From: Denitromonas sp.
GTDB lineage: Bacteria; Pseudomonadota; Gammaproteobacteria; Burkholderiales; Rhodocyclaceae
Direction of reading: 5' to 3'
NCBI RefSeq assembly: GCF_034676725.1
Contig: NZ_JAUCBR010000004.1
Location: 697,501-761,500, forward strand
DNA: 64,000 nucleotides
Of the stretch, positions 24,810 to 33,276 are shown piece by piece; within the stretch, counting starts at the first letter, position 1; every line of letters starts with the position of its first letter. Below the pieces are notes generated by a model. It saw nothing but the letters and a program-made list of their open reading frames with translations, was not told the origin of the DNA and did no database searches. Position numbers and translations under genes: made by a program.

Positions 24810-25440
24810 GGTTGGGGGGTGCCTTCGGCGAAGGTTCGTTGGCCGGGTCTCGCCCCGGCGGGCGAATGACTTCTTTGTGGCGACAAAGAAGTCATCAAGA
24901 AAACGCCCCCGACTGTGCCGCCGGCTTCGCCGGTGCCCTCGCTGCGCCCGGCGCCGGCGGGTCGTGTCGCGAACTCGCCCTGCGGGCTCAAACAGCGACA
25001 CGACAATTCCCGCCGTCGCCGGGCTCCGTTCGGCGGCACAGAAGGGGAGAGGCACGCGGGCTCGGCTTTGCCCTCGCCCGCCCCGGGGGGGCGCTTTGTA
25101 GGGCGGGTTTCAAACCCGCCATCGGTATTCGTTCGCAGGCCATTGGCGGGTTGAAACCCGCCCGACGCCCCCTGTCGTTTCCGCTGTTGCCGGCGGGCAC
25201 CCCATCCCCCTCTGTCGTGCCGAGCGCAGCAAGTGCGGGGCGGAAACAGCGGCTTCGCTGTTTGAGCCCGCAGGGCGAGTTTGCGAAGTCCGCCCGCCCC
25301 GTGCTTGCGGAGGGAGGGGAGCCCGAAGGGCCACGACAGTGGGGTGTGCTTCTTTGCCTAGCTTTCTTGCACAAGCAAGAAAGTAGGTCGCCCGCCGGGG
25401 CGAGACCCGGCCAACGTCCCTCCGCCGAAGGCAGAGACAG
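24810..25440. repeat. Large imperfect palindrome built from two inverted intergenic mosaics
   Basis: The 766-base gap between two genes holds no supported CDS. A 27-bp exact inverted repeat at 24839-24865/25388-25414 and a 26-bp one at 24972-24997/25256-25281 share the same centre (about 25126). Around the centre are two GGGCGGGTTTcAAACCCGCC palindromes (25101-25121 and 25144-25163). Each arm also carries its own hairpin (stem ATGACTTCTTTGT at 24866-24895; stem CTTTCTTGC at 25362-25383). This is a known style of high-copy intergenic repeat in beta- and gammaproteobacteria; here two copies face each other. Confidence 0.85.
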
Positions 25441-25451
25441 CCCCCGCCACC

Positions 25452-25868
25452 TCAATCGACCGGCATCGGTACCCGATTGGAGAGATTGATCCAGCCGCGC
25501 ACGACGCGGTAGAGCACCCACAAGCCGGCAATGGCGATGATGCCGAAGAAGATGGGGATGCCGATGAGGGTGATGAACATCAGCCAGGCGATGCCGAACC
25601 ACAGCAGCGCAAACCAGAAGGTGCGGATCTGCCAGCGGTAGTGGCTGTCGAGCCAGGTGCCGCGCACGGCGTCGCGCTTCACGTAGTTGAGGATGACGGC
25701 GATGATCGATGGCAGGCCGGAGACGAAGCTGCCGATGATGGTGGCCGAGGTGGCAATGCCGGAGAACAGCGCGATGGCATGCAGGCCGTAGATGAGGTGC
25801 GCGAGGGTGATGAGCCCCTCGCGCGGGACGTCGATCACGGACGGTGACTGGGTGTCGGGCTGGGCCAT
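25452..25868 (-). CDS. DUF4870-like small membrane protein
   Basis: 138 residues with three to four hydrophobic helices (HAIALFSGIATSATIIGSFV; FWFALLWFGIAWLMFITLIGI; FFGIIAIAGLWVLYRVV) and the family-like motif YVKRDAVRGTWLDSHYRWQIRTFWF between them. Function is unknown; proteins of this kind are inner-membrane and widespread. It is a single gene between the large palindrome and ubiD. Confidence 0.8.
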   Translation of the reverse strand: MAQPDTQSPSVIDVPREGLITLAHLIYGLHAIALFSGIATSATIIGSFVSGLPSIIAVILNYVKRDAVRGTWLDSHYRWQIRTFWFALLWFGIAWLMFITLIGIPIFFGIIAIAGLWVLYRVVRGWINLSNRVPMPVD

Positions 25869-26006
25869 GGCGGCTCCTGGGCGGTGGGGTCGTCTGTTTG
25901 AGGCGACAACAGCTGCATAGTTCGGGGTTTATGGCCCGAGATCAAGCCGCCGACACGCTTTGCCATGAAAAACGCCAGCGGCCGGGGCCCGCCTGCACCG
26001 CGCAGC

Positions 26007-27488
26007 CTACAGTCCGAGCTGGCCCCACAATTCATCGACCCGCGTCTTGACCGCCGCGTCCATGACGATCGGCCGGCCCCATTCGCGGTGCGTCTCGCCC
26101 GGCCACTTGTTGGTGGCGTCGAGGCCCATCTTGGAGCCCAGCCCGGACTCGGGGCTGGCGAAGTCGAGGTAGTCGATGGGGGTGTTGTCGACCAGCACGG
26201 TGTCGCGCGTGGCGTCGATGCGGGTGGTCATGGCCCAGATCACTTCCTTCCAGTCACGGGTGTCCACATCGTCGTCCACCACGATAATGAACTTGGTGTA
26301 CATGAACTGGCGCAGGAAGCTCCAGATGCCGAACATCACGCGCTTGGCGTGGCCGGGATAGGCCTTCTTGATGCTGACCACCGCCAGCCGGTAGGAGCAA
26401 CCCTCCGGCGGCAGGTAGAAATCGACGATCTCCGGAAACTGCCGCTGCAGCAGCGGCACGAAGACTTCGTTGAGCGCCACGCCGAGCATGGCCGGCTCGT
26501 CGGGCGGCTTGCCGGTGTAGGTGCTGTGATAGATCGGCTCGCGGCGCATGGTGATGCGCTCGATGGTAAACACCGGGAACGGCGCCTGCTCGTTGTAGTA
26601 GCCGGTGTGGTCGCCGTAGGGGCCTTCCAGGGCGGTCTCGCCGGGGTGGATGACGCCTTCGAGCACGATCTCGCTTGACGCCGGCACTTGCAGATCCGAG
26701 CCCTTGCACTTGACCAGCTCGGTCTTGGCGCCGCGCAGCAGGCCGGCGAACTGGTATTCGGAGAGCGAATCGGGCACCGGGGTGACCGCGCCGAGGATGG
26801 TGGCCGGGTCGCAGCCGAGCACCACCGCCACCGGAAAGGGCTGGCCCGGGTTGGCCTTCTGGTGATCGCGAAAATCCAGCGCGCCCCCGCGATGCGCCAG
26901 CCAGCGCATGATGACCTTGTTGGGTCCGATCACCTGCTGGCGGTAGATGCCCAGGTTCTGCCGCTTCTGGCTCGGCCCGCGCGTCACCACCAGCCCCCAG
27001 GTGATCAAGGGCGCCGCGTCGCCCGGCCAGCAATGCTGGATCGGCAGGCGGGCCAGATCGACCGCATCGCCCTCCCACACCACCTCCTGGCAGGGCGCCG
27101 AACGCACTTCCTTTGGCGCCATGTTGAGCACCTGGCGGAACATCGGCAGCTTCTCCCAGGCATCGCGCAGGCCCTTGGGCGGCTCGGGTTCCTTGAGGAA
27201 GGCGAGCAGCCGGCCGACCTCGCGCAGCTGCTGCTTCCAGTCGCCCTCCACCCCCATGCCCAGCGCCACGCGCTCGGGGGTGCCAAACAGGTTGGCGAGC
27301 ACCGGCATGGCCTGCGGCACACCACGGGTGGTGGGCTTCTCGAACAGCAGCGCCGGGCCGCCAGCGCGCAGCACGCGGTCAGCGATCTCGGTCATTTCCA
27401 GGTGCGTATCGACCGGCACGGTGATTCGCTTGAGTTCGCCGCGCGCCTCGAGTTGGTCGATGAAGTCGCGCAGATCCTTGTAACGCAT
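26007..27488 (-). CDS. ubiD: 4-hydroxy-3-polyprenylbenzoate decarboxylase UbiD
   Basis: 493 residues from ATG 27488 (MRYKDLRDFIDQLEARGELK), matching the usual UbiD start and length (E. coli 497). Family blocks are clear: AGGPALLFEKPTTRG, LFGTPERVALGMG, NLGIYRQQVIGPNKVIMRW, EVPASSEIVLEG-like and GPYGDHTGYYNEQAPFP, which contain the Glu/Arg/Glu residues that handle the substrate and the prenylated-FMN/metal site. It decarboxylates the prenylated benzoate in ubiquinone synthesis and needs UbiX, which is not in this window. It is separated from ubiCA by the PEP-CTERM protease gene. Confidence 0.95.
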   Translation of the reverse strand: MRYKDLRDFIDQLEARGELKRITVPVDTHLEMTEIADRVLRAGGPALLFEKPTTRGVPQAMPVLANLFGTPERVALGMGVEGDWKQQLREVGRLLAFLKEPEPPKGLRDAWEKLPMFRQVLNMAPKEVRSAPCQEVVWEGDAVDLARLPIQHCWPGDAAPLITWGLVVTRGPSQKRQNLGIYRQQVIGPNKVIMRWLAHRGGALDFRDHQKANPGQPFPVAVVLGCDPATILGAVTPVPDSLSEYQFAGLLRGAKTELVKCKGSDLQVPASSEIVLEGVIHPGETALEGPYGDHTGYYNEQAPFPVFTIERITMRREPIYHSTYTGKPPDEPAMLGVALNEVFVPLLQRQFPEIVDFYLPPEGCSYRLAVVSIKKAYPGHAKRVMFGIWSFLRQFMYTKFIIVVDDDVDTRDWKEVIWAMTTRIDATRDTVLVDNTPIDYLDFASPESGLGSKMGLDATNKWPGETHREWGRPIVMDAAVKTRVDELWGQLGL

Positions 27489-27710
27489 GGGCAGGCCCCG
27501 ATTGAACACTGAGGCGGATTATAGGCGCGCCCCCGACACGCCGCCTTGCGGGCGGCCAGAAAATCGACCGGCACGGACCTGTCGCCACCGCCCGACACTT
27601 TCGTCCAGCCCGCCGCCGCCGATCGGCCAGGCGCTTCTCGCCCCCGGCCTTTTCTGCCATGCTTCTGACGTTCGTCATACGCCAACGCAATAGCCAGGAC
27701 GAGATCGCAC

Positions 27711-28595
27711 ATGCTCAAAAATACGCTGGCATCGGCCGCCGTGGCCCTCGCGGCCGGTTCTGCCCAGGCCATCACCATCGAATTCGACTACAGCTACGAC
27801 ACCGGCACCTTCTTTACCGGCGCGCACCGATCGGTGATGGACGCCGTGGCCACCGAGTTCGGGAACCGGCTCACCGACTCCCTGGCGGCCATCACCGTGG
27901 GCGGCATCAACCAGTTCCAGCCCGAGGTCGGCCTGATCACCGGCGCAAGCTCGACGCTCGCCCCCAACCAGTCGATTCCCGCAGACACCCTGCGCATCTT
28001 CGTCGGAGCCCGCCCCCTGGCCGGCAACACGCTGGGCATCGGCGGCACCGGATACGCCGCCGGGGGTACCACTGCATTCATGAGCGGGCTCGCCAACCGG
28101 GGCCAGGCCCTGCCACAAGGCAGCGACTACGGCCCCTTCGGCGGCGCCATGGTGTTCGACAGTGGCGCCAACTGGTACGTCGATGACGACATCAGCACGG
28201 TCGAGTCCTTCAGCAGCTTCGATTTCTACTCGGTGGTCATCCACGAGCTGGGGCATGTTCTCGGCATCGGCATCTCGGCCCCCTGGACCAACCAGCGCAG
28301 CGGCCTGAGCTTTACCGGCGCCGCTGCCGTGGCCAGCTACGGCGGCCCGGTGCCGCTCGATGACGAGGGCCACCTGCTCAAGAGCATCGACTCCACCTTC
28401 GTGGGTGCCCTGCAGGAACCCGCGCTGACCCCCTCGATTACCGCCGGCCAGCGCAAGTACTTCACCGACCTCGACTGGGCGCTGCTCTCGGATGTCGGCT
28501 GGCAGGTAGCCGCCGTGCCCGAGCCGGAAACCTGGGCCATGATGCTGGCCGGCCTCGGCCTGCTCGGCTGGCGGCTGCGCCGGCGCAACGCTTGA
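27711..28595 (+). CDS. Secreted metalloprotease with PEP-CTERM sorting signal
   Basis: 294 residues with a signal peptide (TLASAAVALAAGSAQA). A zincin motif, HELGH at residues 178-182, lies within DFYSVVIHELGHVLGIGISAPW. The sequence before it (TLRIFVGARPLAGNTLGIGGTG, in part) resembles NF038122-type metalloproteases. The C-terminus is a sorting signal: VPEPETWA, the hydrophobic MMLAGLGLLGW, then RLRRRNA. The third zinc ligand is not obvious. It is predicted to be exported, handled by the XrtB exosortase and to act on the surface or matrix. No sigma-54 site was found upstream. It is a lone gene, convergent with ubiA. Confidence 0.88.
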   Translation: MLKNTLASAAVALAAGSAQAITIEFDYSYDTGTFFTGAHRSVMDAVATEFGNRLTDSLAAITVGGINQFQPEVGLITGASSTLAPNQSIPADTLRIFVGARPLAGNTLGIGGTGYAAGGTTAFMSGLANRGQALPQGSDYGPFGGAMVFDSGANWYVDDDISTVESFSSFDFYSVVIHELGHVLGIGISAPWTNQRSGLSFTGAAAVASYGGPVPLDDEGHLLKSIDSTFVGALQEPALTPSITAGQRKYFTDLDWALLSDVGWQVAAVPEPETWAMMLAGLGLLGWRLRRRNA

Positions 28596-28607
28596 TACCA
28601 CCTCACC

Positions 28608-28626
28608 GTAGGGCGGATAAGCGCAG
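28608..28626. repeat. Half REP unit (GTAGGGCGGATAAGCGCAG)
   Basis: One arm of the repeat family seen at 23057-23370, without the matching GCGCATCCGCC arm. It lies between the convergent ends of the metalloprotease gene and ubiA, so it looks like a decayed copy or a fusion junction. Confidence 0.75.
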
Positions 28627-28629
28627 CCC

Positions 28630-29502
28630 TCAGCCCATCGGCTTGATCCAGTAGTCCAGCACCAGCCCGGTGAACACCACCAGGCCGACCCAGTTGTTGT
28701 GCAGGAAGGCGCGGAAGCAGCGGTCGCGGTCGCGGCCGCGGATCAAGGTGAAGTGATAGACGATGATCGCCGCCGCAGCGAGCAGGCCGAGCACATAGAA
28801 CACGCCCCGCCCCATCTCCATGCCCACCCAGGCCATCAAGGCCAGGAACAGCGCGTAGCACACCATGACCGCCGCCACGTCGAAGCGCCCGAAGGTGATG
28901 GCCGAGGTCTTGAGGCCGATCTTCAGGTCGTCCGGGCGGTCCACCATGGCGTACTCGGTGTCGTAGGCAATCGCCCAGAACACATTGGCCACCAGCAGCA
29001 CCCAGGCCTCGGCCGGGACCGAGAACTGGATGGCGGCAAAGGCCATCGGGATGCCGAAGCCGAAGGCCACGCCGAGGTAGGCCTGCGGGATCGACAGGAA
29101 ACGCTTGGTGAAGGGGTAGCTGGCGGCCAGGAACACGGCGGGAATCGACAGCCAGCGCACCAGCGGATGCAGGGGCAGGATCAGCATGAACGCCAGCGCC
29201 GCCAGCGCGGCGGCCAGGGCCAGCGCCTCGGCGGGCTTGATCTCGCCGGTGGCCAGCGGCCGGTGGCGGGTGCGCTCGACATGTCCGTCGAAATTGCGGT
29301 CGGCGTAGTCGTTGATGACACAGCCGGCCGAGCGCATCAGCACTGTGCCGAGCACGAAGATCCACACGATAAAGGCCGAGGGATGGCCCATGCCGGCAAA
29401 CCACACGCCCCACAGCGTCGGCCACAGCAACAGCAAGATGCCGATCGGCTTGTCGAGCCGCATCAGCCGCTCGTAAATACGCAGGCGTTCGGAAAGCCTC
29501 AT
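28630..29502 (-). CDS. ubiA: 4-hydroxybenzoate polyprenyltransferase UbiA
   Basis: 290 residues with about eight membrane helices, starting at ATG 29502 (MRLSERLRIYERLMRLDKP). The two Asp-rich motifs that bind Mg-prenyl diphosphate are visible: NDYADRNFD (after SAGCVI) and YDTEYAMVDRPDD. It attaches the polyprenyl chain to 4-hydroxybenzoate at the inner membrane. It overlaps ubiC (ATGA), so the first two steps of ubiquinone head-group synthesis are translationally coupled. Confidence 0.96.
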   Translation of the reverse strand: MRLSERLRIYERLMRLDKPIGILLLLWPTLWGVWFAGMGHPSAFIVWIFVLGTVLMRSAGCVINDYADRNFDGHVERTRHRPLATGEIKPAEALALAAALAALAFMLILPLHPLVRWLSIPAVFLAASYPFTKRFLSIPQAYLGVAFGFGIPMAFAAIQFSVPAEAWVLLVANVFWAIAYDTEYAMVDRPDDLKIGLKTSAITFGRFDVAAVMVCYALFLALMAWVGMEMGRGVFYVLGLLAAAAIIVYHFTLIRGRDRDRCFRAFLHNNWVGLVVFTGLVLDYWIKPMG

Positions 29503-30071
29503 GGGGCGAGATTCAATATGGTTGGCAGAAACACCTCGCTGACCAGCAAGGCGCGACCGCGCAGGCGGAACAGGGAGCGGCGCGCCCACAGGCTGGCCGG
29601 CAGGCGAAGCTGACCGCTCATCAAATGCATGGCCCGATGATAACGCGCATCGCGGGTGTCGAGCCGGGTGCAACGCAGCGGCTGACGAACGATGCGCGGA
29701 TCGGAAAACAGCGCTGCGCCCAGCGGCCGGCTGCCGATGCCATGAAACAGTCTCCAGGCGCCGCGCAGGTTGTGCCGCGGCAGCACCGAACGGGCATACA
29801 CCACCGGCACCCCGTCGGCCAGCAGCAGCACTTCGCGCAGCCAGGCGCGGTCGCTGGCGCGCAGGCCGAGCAGCTCGGCCTCGTCCGGATGTGGGCGCAT
29901 CGGCGCCTGCCGGATCACGCGCACCTCGAAGTGCGAGCAACGGGCGCGAATGCGCGCGGTGAGCGAACCCGGATCGAGCAACCACGGGCGCAGCTGCGGA
30001 CGCACCGTGGCCCGCGGCGGATGCGCGAGCCAGTCGTCACGGGTCGGGCGGGTTCGGAGGATCTGGGTCAT
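29499..30071 (-). CDS. ubiC: Chorismate pyruvate-lyase UbiC
   Basis: 190 residues. Matching features are DDWLAHPPRA near the start, LLDPGSLTARIRARC, SHFEVRVI, WLREVLLLADGVPVVYARSVLP (in part) and the C-terminal SLFRLRGRALLVSEVFLP, where the conserved Arg and Glu hold the 4-hydroxybenzoate product. It converts chorismate to 4-hydroxybenzoate and pyruvate. Stop and ubiA start overlap (ATGA). Upstream lies a repeat cluster. Confidence 0.93.
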   Translation of the reverse strand: MTQILRTRPTRDDWLAHPPRATVRPQLRPWLLDPGSLTARIRARCSHFEVRVIRQAPMRPHPDEAELLGLRASDRAWLREVLLLADGVPVVYARSVLPRHNLRGAWRLFHGIGSRPLGAALFSDPRIVRQPLRCTRLDTRDARYHRAMHLMSGQLRLPASLWARRSLFRLRGRALLVSEVFLPTILNLAP

Positions 30072-30147
30072 GGGTGTGCGGCGCGCATCTTACCGCGTTC
30101 GCAGGAGACTGGACATTGACGCGGCTCTGCTTCCTTGCCACACCGGC

Positions 30148-30308
30148 GGCGGATGCGCCTGCGGCTTATCCGCCCTACTGACTCAATACCCGTGCGTTTT
30201 CCCGAGACTCGGGCGCCGCCCTCGTAGGGCGGATAAGCGAAGCGCATCCGCCGATCAACGCCCCGAAGTGGTACCGATGGCGGATGCGCCTTTGGCTTAT
30301 CCGCCCGA
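30148..30308. repeat. Three REP-like units of the GGCGGATGCGC/GCTTATCCGCC family
   Basis: Units at 30148-30178 and 30279-30308 share one orientation and 30224-30252 is inverted. They fill the 243-base gap between recG and ubiC (both minus strand), so they sit 3' of recG, where they may help end or stabilise its transcript. No gene is supported here. Confidence 0.9.
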
Positions 30309-30314
30309 CGCACT

Positions 30315-32384
30315 CTACGCACGGAGCAGGCTTTCGCGGCCGGCGACCCAGCGCTGCATGATGGCTTCGGCCAATGCCGGCTGCTCGCGCAGCAGGGCTT
30401 CGGCCAGATCGCGGGCCTGTTCGACCAGATCGCCGTCGTTTTCGAGGTCGGCATAGCGCAAGAGCGGCACACCGCTTTGCTTGGCGCCGACAAACTCGCC
30501 GGGGCCGCGGATGCGCAGGTCCTCGCGGGCGATCATGAAGCCGTCGGTGTGTTCGTAGATCACCTTGAGCCGGGCACGCGCGGTCTCCGACAGCGCACTG
30601 CCGAACAGCAGGATGCACACCGACTCCGCCGTGCCCCGCCCCACCCGACCGCGCAGCTGGTGTAGCTGCGCGAGGCCGAAGCGCTCGGCGTGTTCGATGA
30701 TCATCAGGCTGGCGTTGGGGACGTCGACGCCGACTTCGATCACCGTGGTGGCCACCAGCAGATGCAGTTCGCCGGCGGCGAAGGCGGCCATGGTGGCGCG
30801 CTTTTCGTCGGCCTTGAGGCGGCCGTGCACCAGACCGACCTTGAGCTCGGGGAGTTGTTCGCTCAAGCGCGCATGGGTGTCGATGGCGGTTTGCAGGTCC
30901 AGCGCTTCTGACTCCTCGACCAGCGGGCACACCCAGTAGGCCTGGCGCCCCTCGGCGCAGGCGTCGCGCACCCGGCCGAGCACTTCGTCGCGGCGTGCGT
31001 CAGACACCAGCTTGGTGAGGATTGGGGTGCGCCCCGGCGGCAGTTCGTCGAGCACCGACACGTCCAGATCGGCGTAATAGCTCATGGCCAGGGTGCGCGG
31101 AATCGGCGTGGCCGACATCATCAGCATGTGCGGGCTGCCGGCGCTGCCCTTTTCGCGCAGGGCCAGGCGCTGGCGCACGCCGAAGCGGTGCTGCTCGTCC
31201 ACCACCGCAAGGCCGAGGCGCGGCAGGGCGACCGGGTCTTCGATGAGGGCGTGGGTGCCCACCGCCAGCATGCTCTGGCCGCTGGCCAGGCGCTCGATGG
31301 CGGCGGCGCGCACTTTCTTGCTCTGGCTGCCGGAGATCCACTCCACCGCCAGGCCCATCGGCTCGAGCCAGGCGGCGAGCTTGAGGTAGTGCTGCTCGGC
31401 GAGGATCTCGGTCGGCGCCATCAGCGCGGCCTGCCAGCCGGCCTCGACCGCGTGCAACATGGCCAGTGCGGCGACGATGGTCTTGCCGCTGCCCACATCG
31501 CCTTGCAGCAGGCGTTGCATCGGGTAGGGCTGGGCCAGGTCGGCGGCGATCTCGGCGCTCGCCCGCTGCTGTGCGCCGGTGAGCGCAAAGGGCAAGGCCG
31601 CGAGCAAGGCGCCGGTGAGCTGGCCAGACCCCCGCAGCGGTGGCGCAGTGCGCGCACGGCGTTGGGCGTGGGCCTTGCGCAGCGACAACTGCTGGACCAG
31701 CAATTCCTCGAACTTGATGCGTCGCCACGCCGGATGGGCGTGGGCCGCGAGCGCCGCCACGGCGGTGTTGGGCGGCGGCTGGTGGAGCAGGCGCACCGCC
31801 TCGCCGAAGGGTATCAGGCGCAAGGGTTGGCGCAGCGATTCGGGCAGCAGCTCGTCGAGCCGGTGGGCGTCGAGCGCCCGGCCGATCAATTTGCGCAGCG
31901 CGCTCTGGGCCAGCCCGGCGGTGGTCGGGTAGACCGGGGTCAGCGCGGTGGGCAGCGCCTCGCCCTCGCCCACCGTGCGGATGCGCGGATGCACCATCTC
32001 CATGCCGAACATGCTGCCGCGCGCTTCGCCGAACAAGCGCACCCGCTGGCCAACGGCGAGCTGTTTTTGTTGCTGCGGGTAGAAGTGCAGCAGGCGGACG
32101 CCGAGGCTGCCGGTGGCGTCCTGCACCTGGGCGACCAGTTGGCGGCGGCCGCGCAGGCGGATCTCGCAGTCGGTCACCACGCCCTCGACCTGCTGCGGCG
32201 CACCGGGGCTCAGCTCGGCGATGGCTGCGCAGTGGGTTTCATCTTCGTAGCGCAACGGCAAGTGCAGGAGCAGGTCCTGCGGGCCGTGGATGTCGAGCTT
32301 GGCCAGCCGCCCGGCCAGTTGCGGGCCCACGCCGGGCCAGCCGGCGCGTTTCGCCGGGGCTGCGACCGCCTTGGGGGCTGGCAT
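30315..32384 (-). CDS. recG: ATP-dependent DNA helicase RecG
   Basis: 689 residues from ATG 32384, close to E. coli RecG (693); a longer frame to 32525 overlaps ridA. The wedge/OB domain is at about residues 50-160. Helicase motif I is LLQGDVGSGKTIVAALAM, motif II is VVDEQHRFGVRQR, motif III MSATPIPRTLAM, and the C-terminal lobe has ATTVIEVGVDVPNASLMIIE and QLHQLRGRVGRG. It regresses stalled replication forks and branches Holliday junctions. It follows ridA by 25 bases on the same strand. Confidence 0.97.
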   Translation of the reverse strand: MPAPKAVAAPAKRAGWPGVGPQLAGRLAKLDIHGPQDLLLHLPLRYEDETHCAAIAELSPGAPQQVEGVVTDCEIRLRGRRQLVAQVQDATGSLGVRLLHFYPQQQKQLAVGQRVRLFGEARGSMFGMEMVHPRIRTVGEGEALPTALTPVYPTTAGLAQSALRKLIGRALDAHRLDELLPESLRQPLRLIPFGEAVRLLHQPPPNTAVAALAAHAHPAWRRIKFEELLVQQLSLRKAHAQRRARTAPPLRGSGQLTGALLAALPFALTGAQQRASAEIAADLAQPYPMQRLLQGDVGSGKTIVAALAMLHAVEAGWQAALMAPTEILAEQHYLKLAAWLEPMGLAVEWISGSQSKKVRAAAIERLASGQSMLAVGTHALIEDPVALPRLGLAVVDEQHRFGVRQRLALREKGSAGSPHMLMMSATPIPRTLAMSYYADLDVSVLDELPPGRTPILTKLVSDARRDEVLGRVRDACAEGRQAYWVCPLVEESEALDLQTAIDTHARLSEQLPELKVGLVHGRLKADEKRATMAAFAAGELHLLVATTVIEVGVDVPNASLMIIEHAERFGLAQLHQLRGRVGRGTAESVCILLFGSALSETARARLKVIYEHTDGFMIAREDLRIRGPGEFVGAKQSGVPLLRYADLENDGDLVEQARDLAEALLREQPALAEAIMQRWVAGRESLLRA

Positions 32385-32409
32385 GCGCGGGCCGGGGGGT
32401 GCCGCCGAA

Positions 32410-32790
32410 TCAGTCGATGACGAGAATGGCGTCGGCCTCGACCACGCCGCCCTTGGGCAGCTCCTTGATGCCAACTGCGGCACGCGCCGGGTACGGCTGC
32501 GCAAAGTAACGCGCCATGACTTCATTGACCTTGGCGAAGTTGCCCAGGTCGGTGAGGTAGATGGTGAGCTTGACCGCGTCGGAGAGCGAACCGCCGGCGG
32601 CTTCGGCGACGGCCTTGAGGTTGTCGAACACGCGCTCGGTCTGCGCCTCGAAGCCCTCGACCATGGTCATGGTGGCCGGGTCGAGCCCGATCTGGCCGGA
32701 AATGTACACGGTGTTGCCGGCGCGCACGGCCTGCGAATAGGTGCCGATGGCGGCCGGCGCCTTGTCGGTAGCGATGATCTGTTTGCTCAT
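32410..32790 (-). CDS. ridA: 2-iminobutanoate/2-iminopropanoate deaminase RidA
   Basis: 126 residues of the YjgF/RidA family. GTYSQAVRAGNTVYISGQIG is the opening signature, and the active-site Arg lies in YPARAAVGIKELPKGGVVEADAI, with the conserved Glu. It hydrolyses reactive enamine/imine products of PLP enzymes such as threonine dehydratase. It probably shares a transcript with recG. The divergent neighbour is the TPR gene at 32920. Confidence 0.96.
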   Translation of the reverse strand: MSKQIIATDKAPAAIGTYSQAVRAGNTVYISGQIGLDPATMTMVEGFEAQTERVFDNLKAVAEAAGGSLSDAVKLTIYLTDLGNFAKVNEVMARYFAQPYPARAAVGIKELPKGGVVEADAILVID

Positions 32791-32919
32791 GAAGTCACTC
32801 TCCTGGGTCGTTCGATATCCGGAATACCCACGGTTTCCGGCGCTCGGACGGCATTGTAACCGCCCATCAAATCACACGTGCCGGGCGAACCATCGCCGCC
32901 GCCGGCAGTCCACGCTGAC

Positions 32920-33267
32920 ATGGACAGCACAGCACAAATCACCCGCCTCAGCGCCATGCTCGGCGGGCCGCACGACGGCCCGCTGCTGCGCTTCGGCCTG
33001 GGCAATGCCTATCTGCAGGCGGGCCAGCCGGCCGAGGCGGTGGCGCAGTATCGCGACTGCCTGCAGCGCGACAGCCTGTTCTCGGCCGCGTGGAAGCAAC
33101 TGGGCAAGGCCCTGGTGGCCGACGGCCGCCCCGACGAAGCGCTCGGCGCCTACCGCCAGGGCCATCAGGTGGCCATCGACAAGGGCGACCTCCAGGCCGC
33201 CCGCGAGATGGCGGTGTTCATCCGTCGGCTGGAAAAGGCGCGCGCGCCCGACGCCACCAGCGACTGA
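32920..33267 (+). CDS. Small TPR-repeat protein
   Basis: 115 residues from ATG 32920 (MDSTAQITRLSAML); an earlier in-frame ATG at 32878 gives a Pro-rich start that is less likely. Two tetratricopeptide repeats are visible (LRFGLGNAYLQAGQPAEAVAQYRDCLQRD and AAWKQLGKALVADGRPDEALGAYRQG, in part). There is no signal peptide, so it is cytoplasmic and probably a protein-protein adaptor. The partner is unknown. Confidence 0.87.
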   Translation: MDSTAQITRLSAMLGGPHDGPLLRFGLGNAYLQAGQPAEAVAQYRDCLQRDSLFSAAWKQLGKALVADGRPDEALGAYRQGHQVAIDKGDLQAAREMAVFIRRLEKARAPDATSD

Positions 33268-33276
33268 GGCCGGCGC

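Noticed and set aside
24491..25602. Open frames across the large palindrome (both strands)
   Set aside because: They are composed of inverted repeat sequence and share translated fragments in both orientations; typical spurious genes of this repeat.
30068..30493. Frames through the REP units near recG
   Set aside because: They include repeated RRADKPKAHPP-like strings that come from the repeat units, so they are non-coding.
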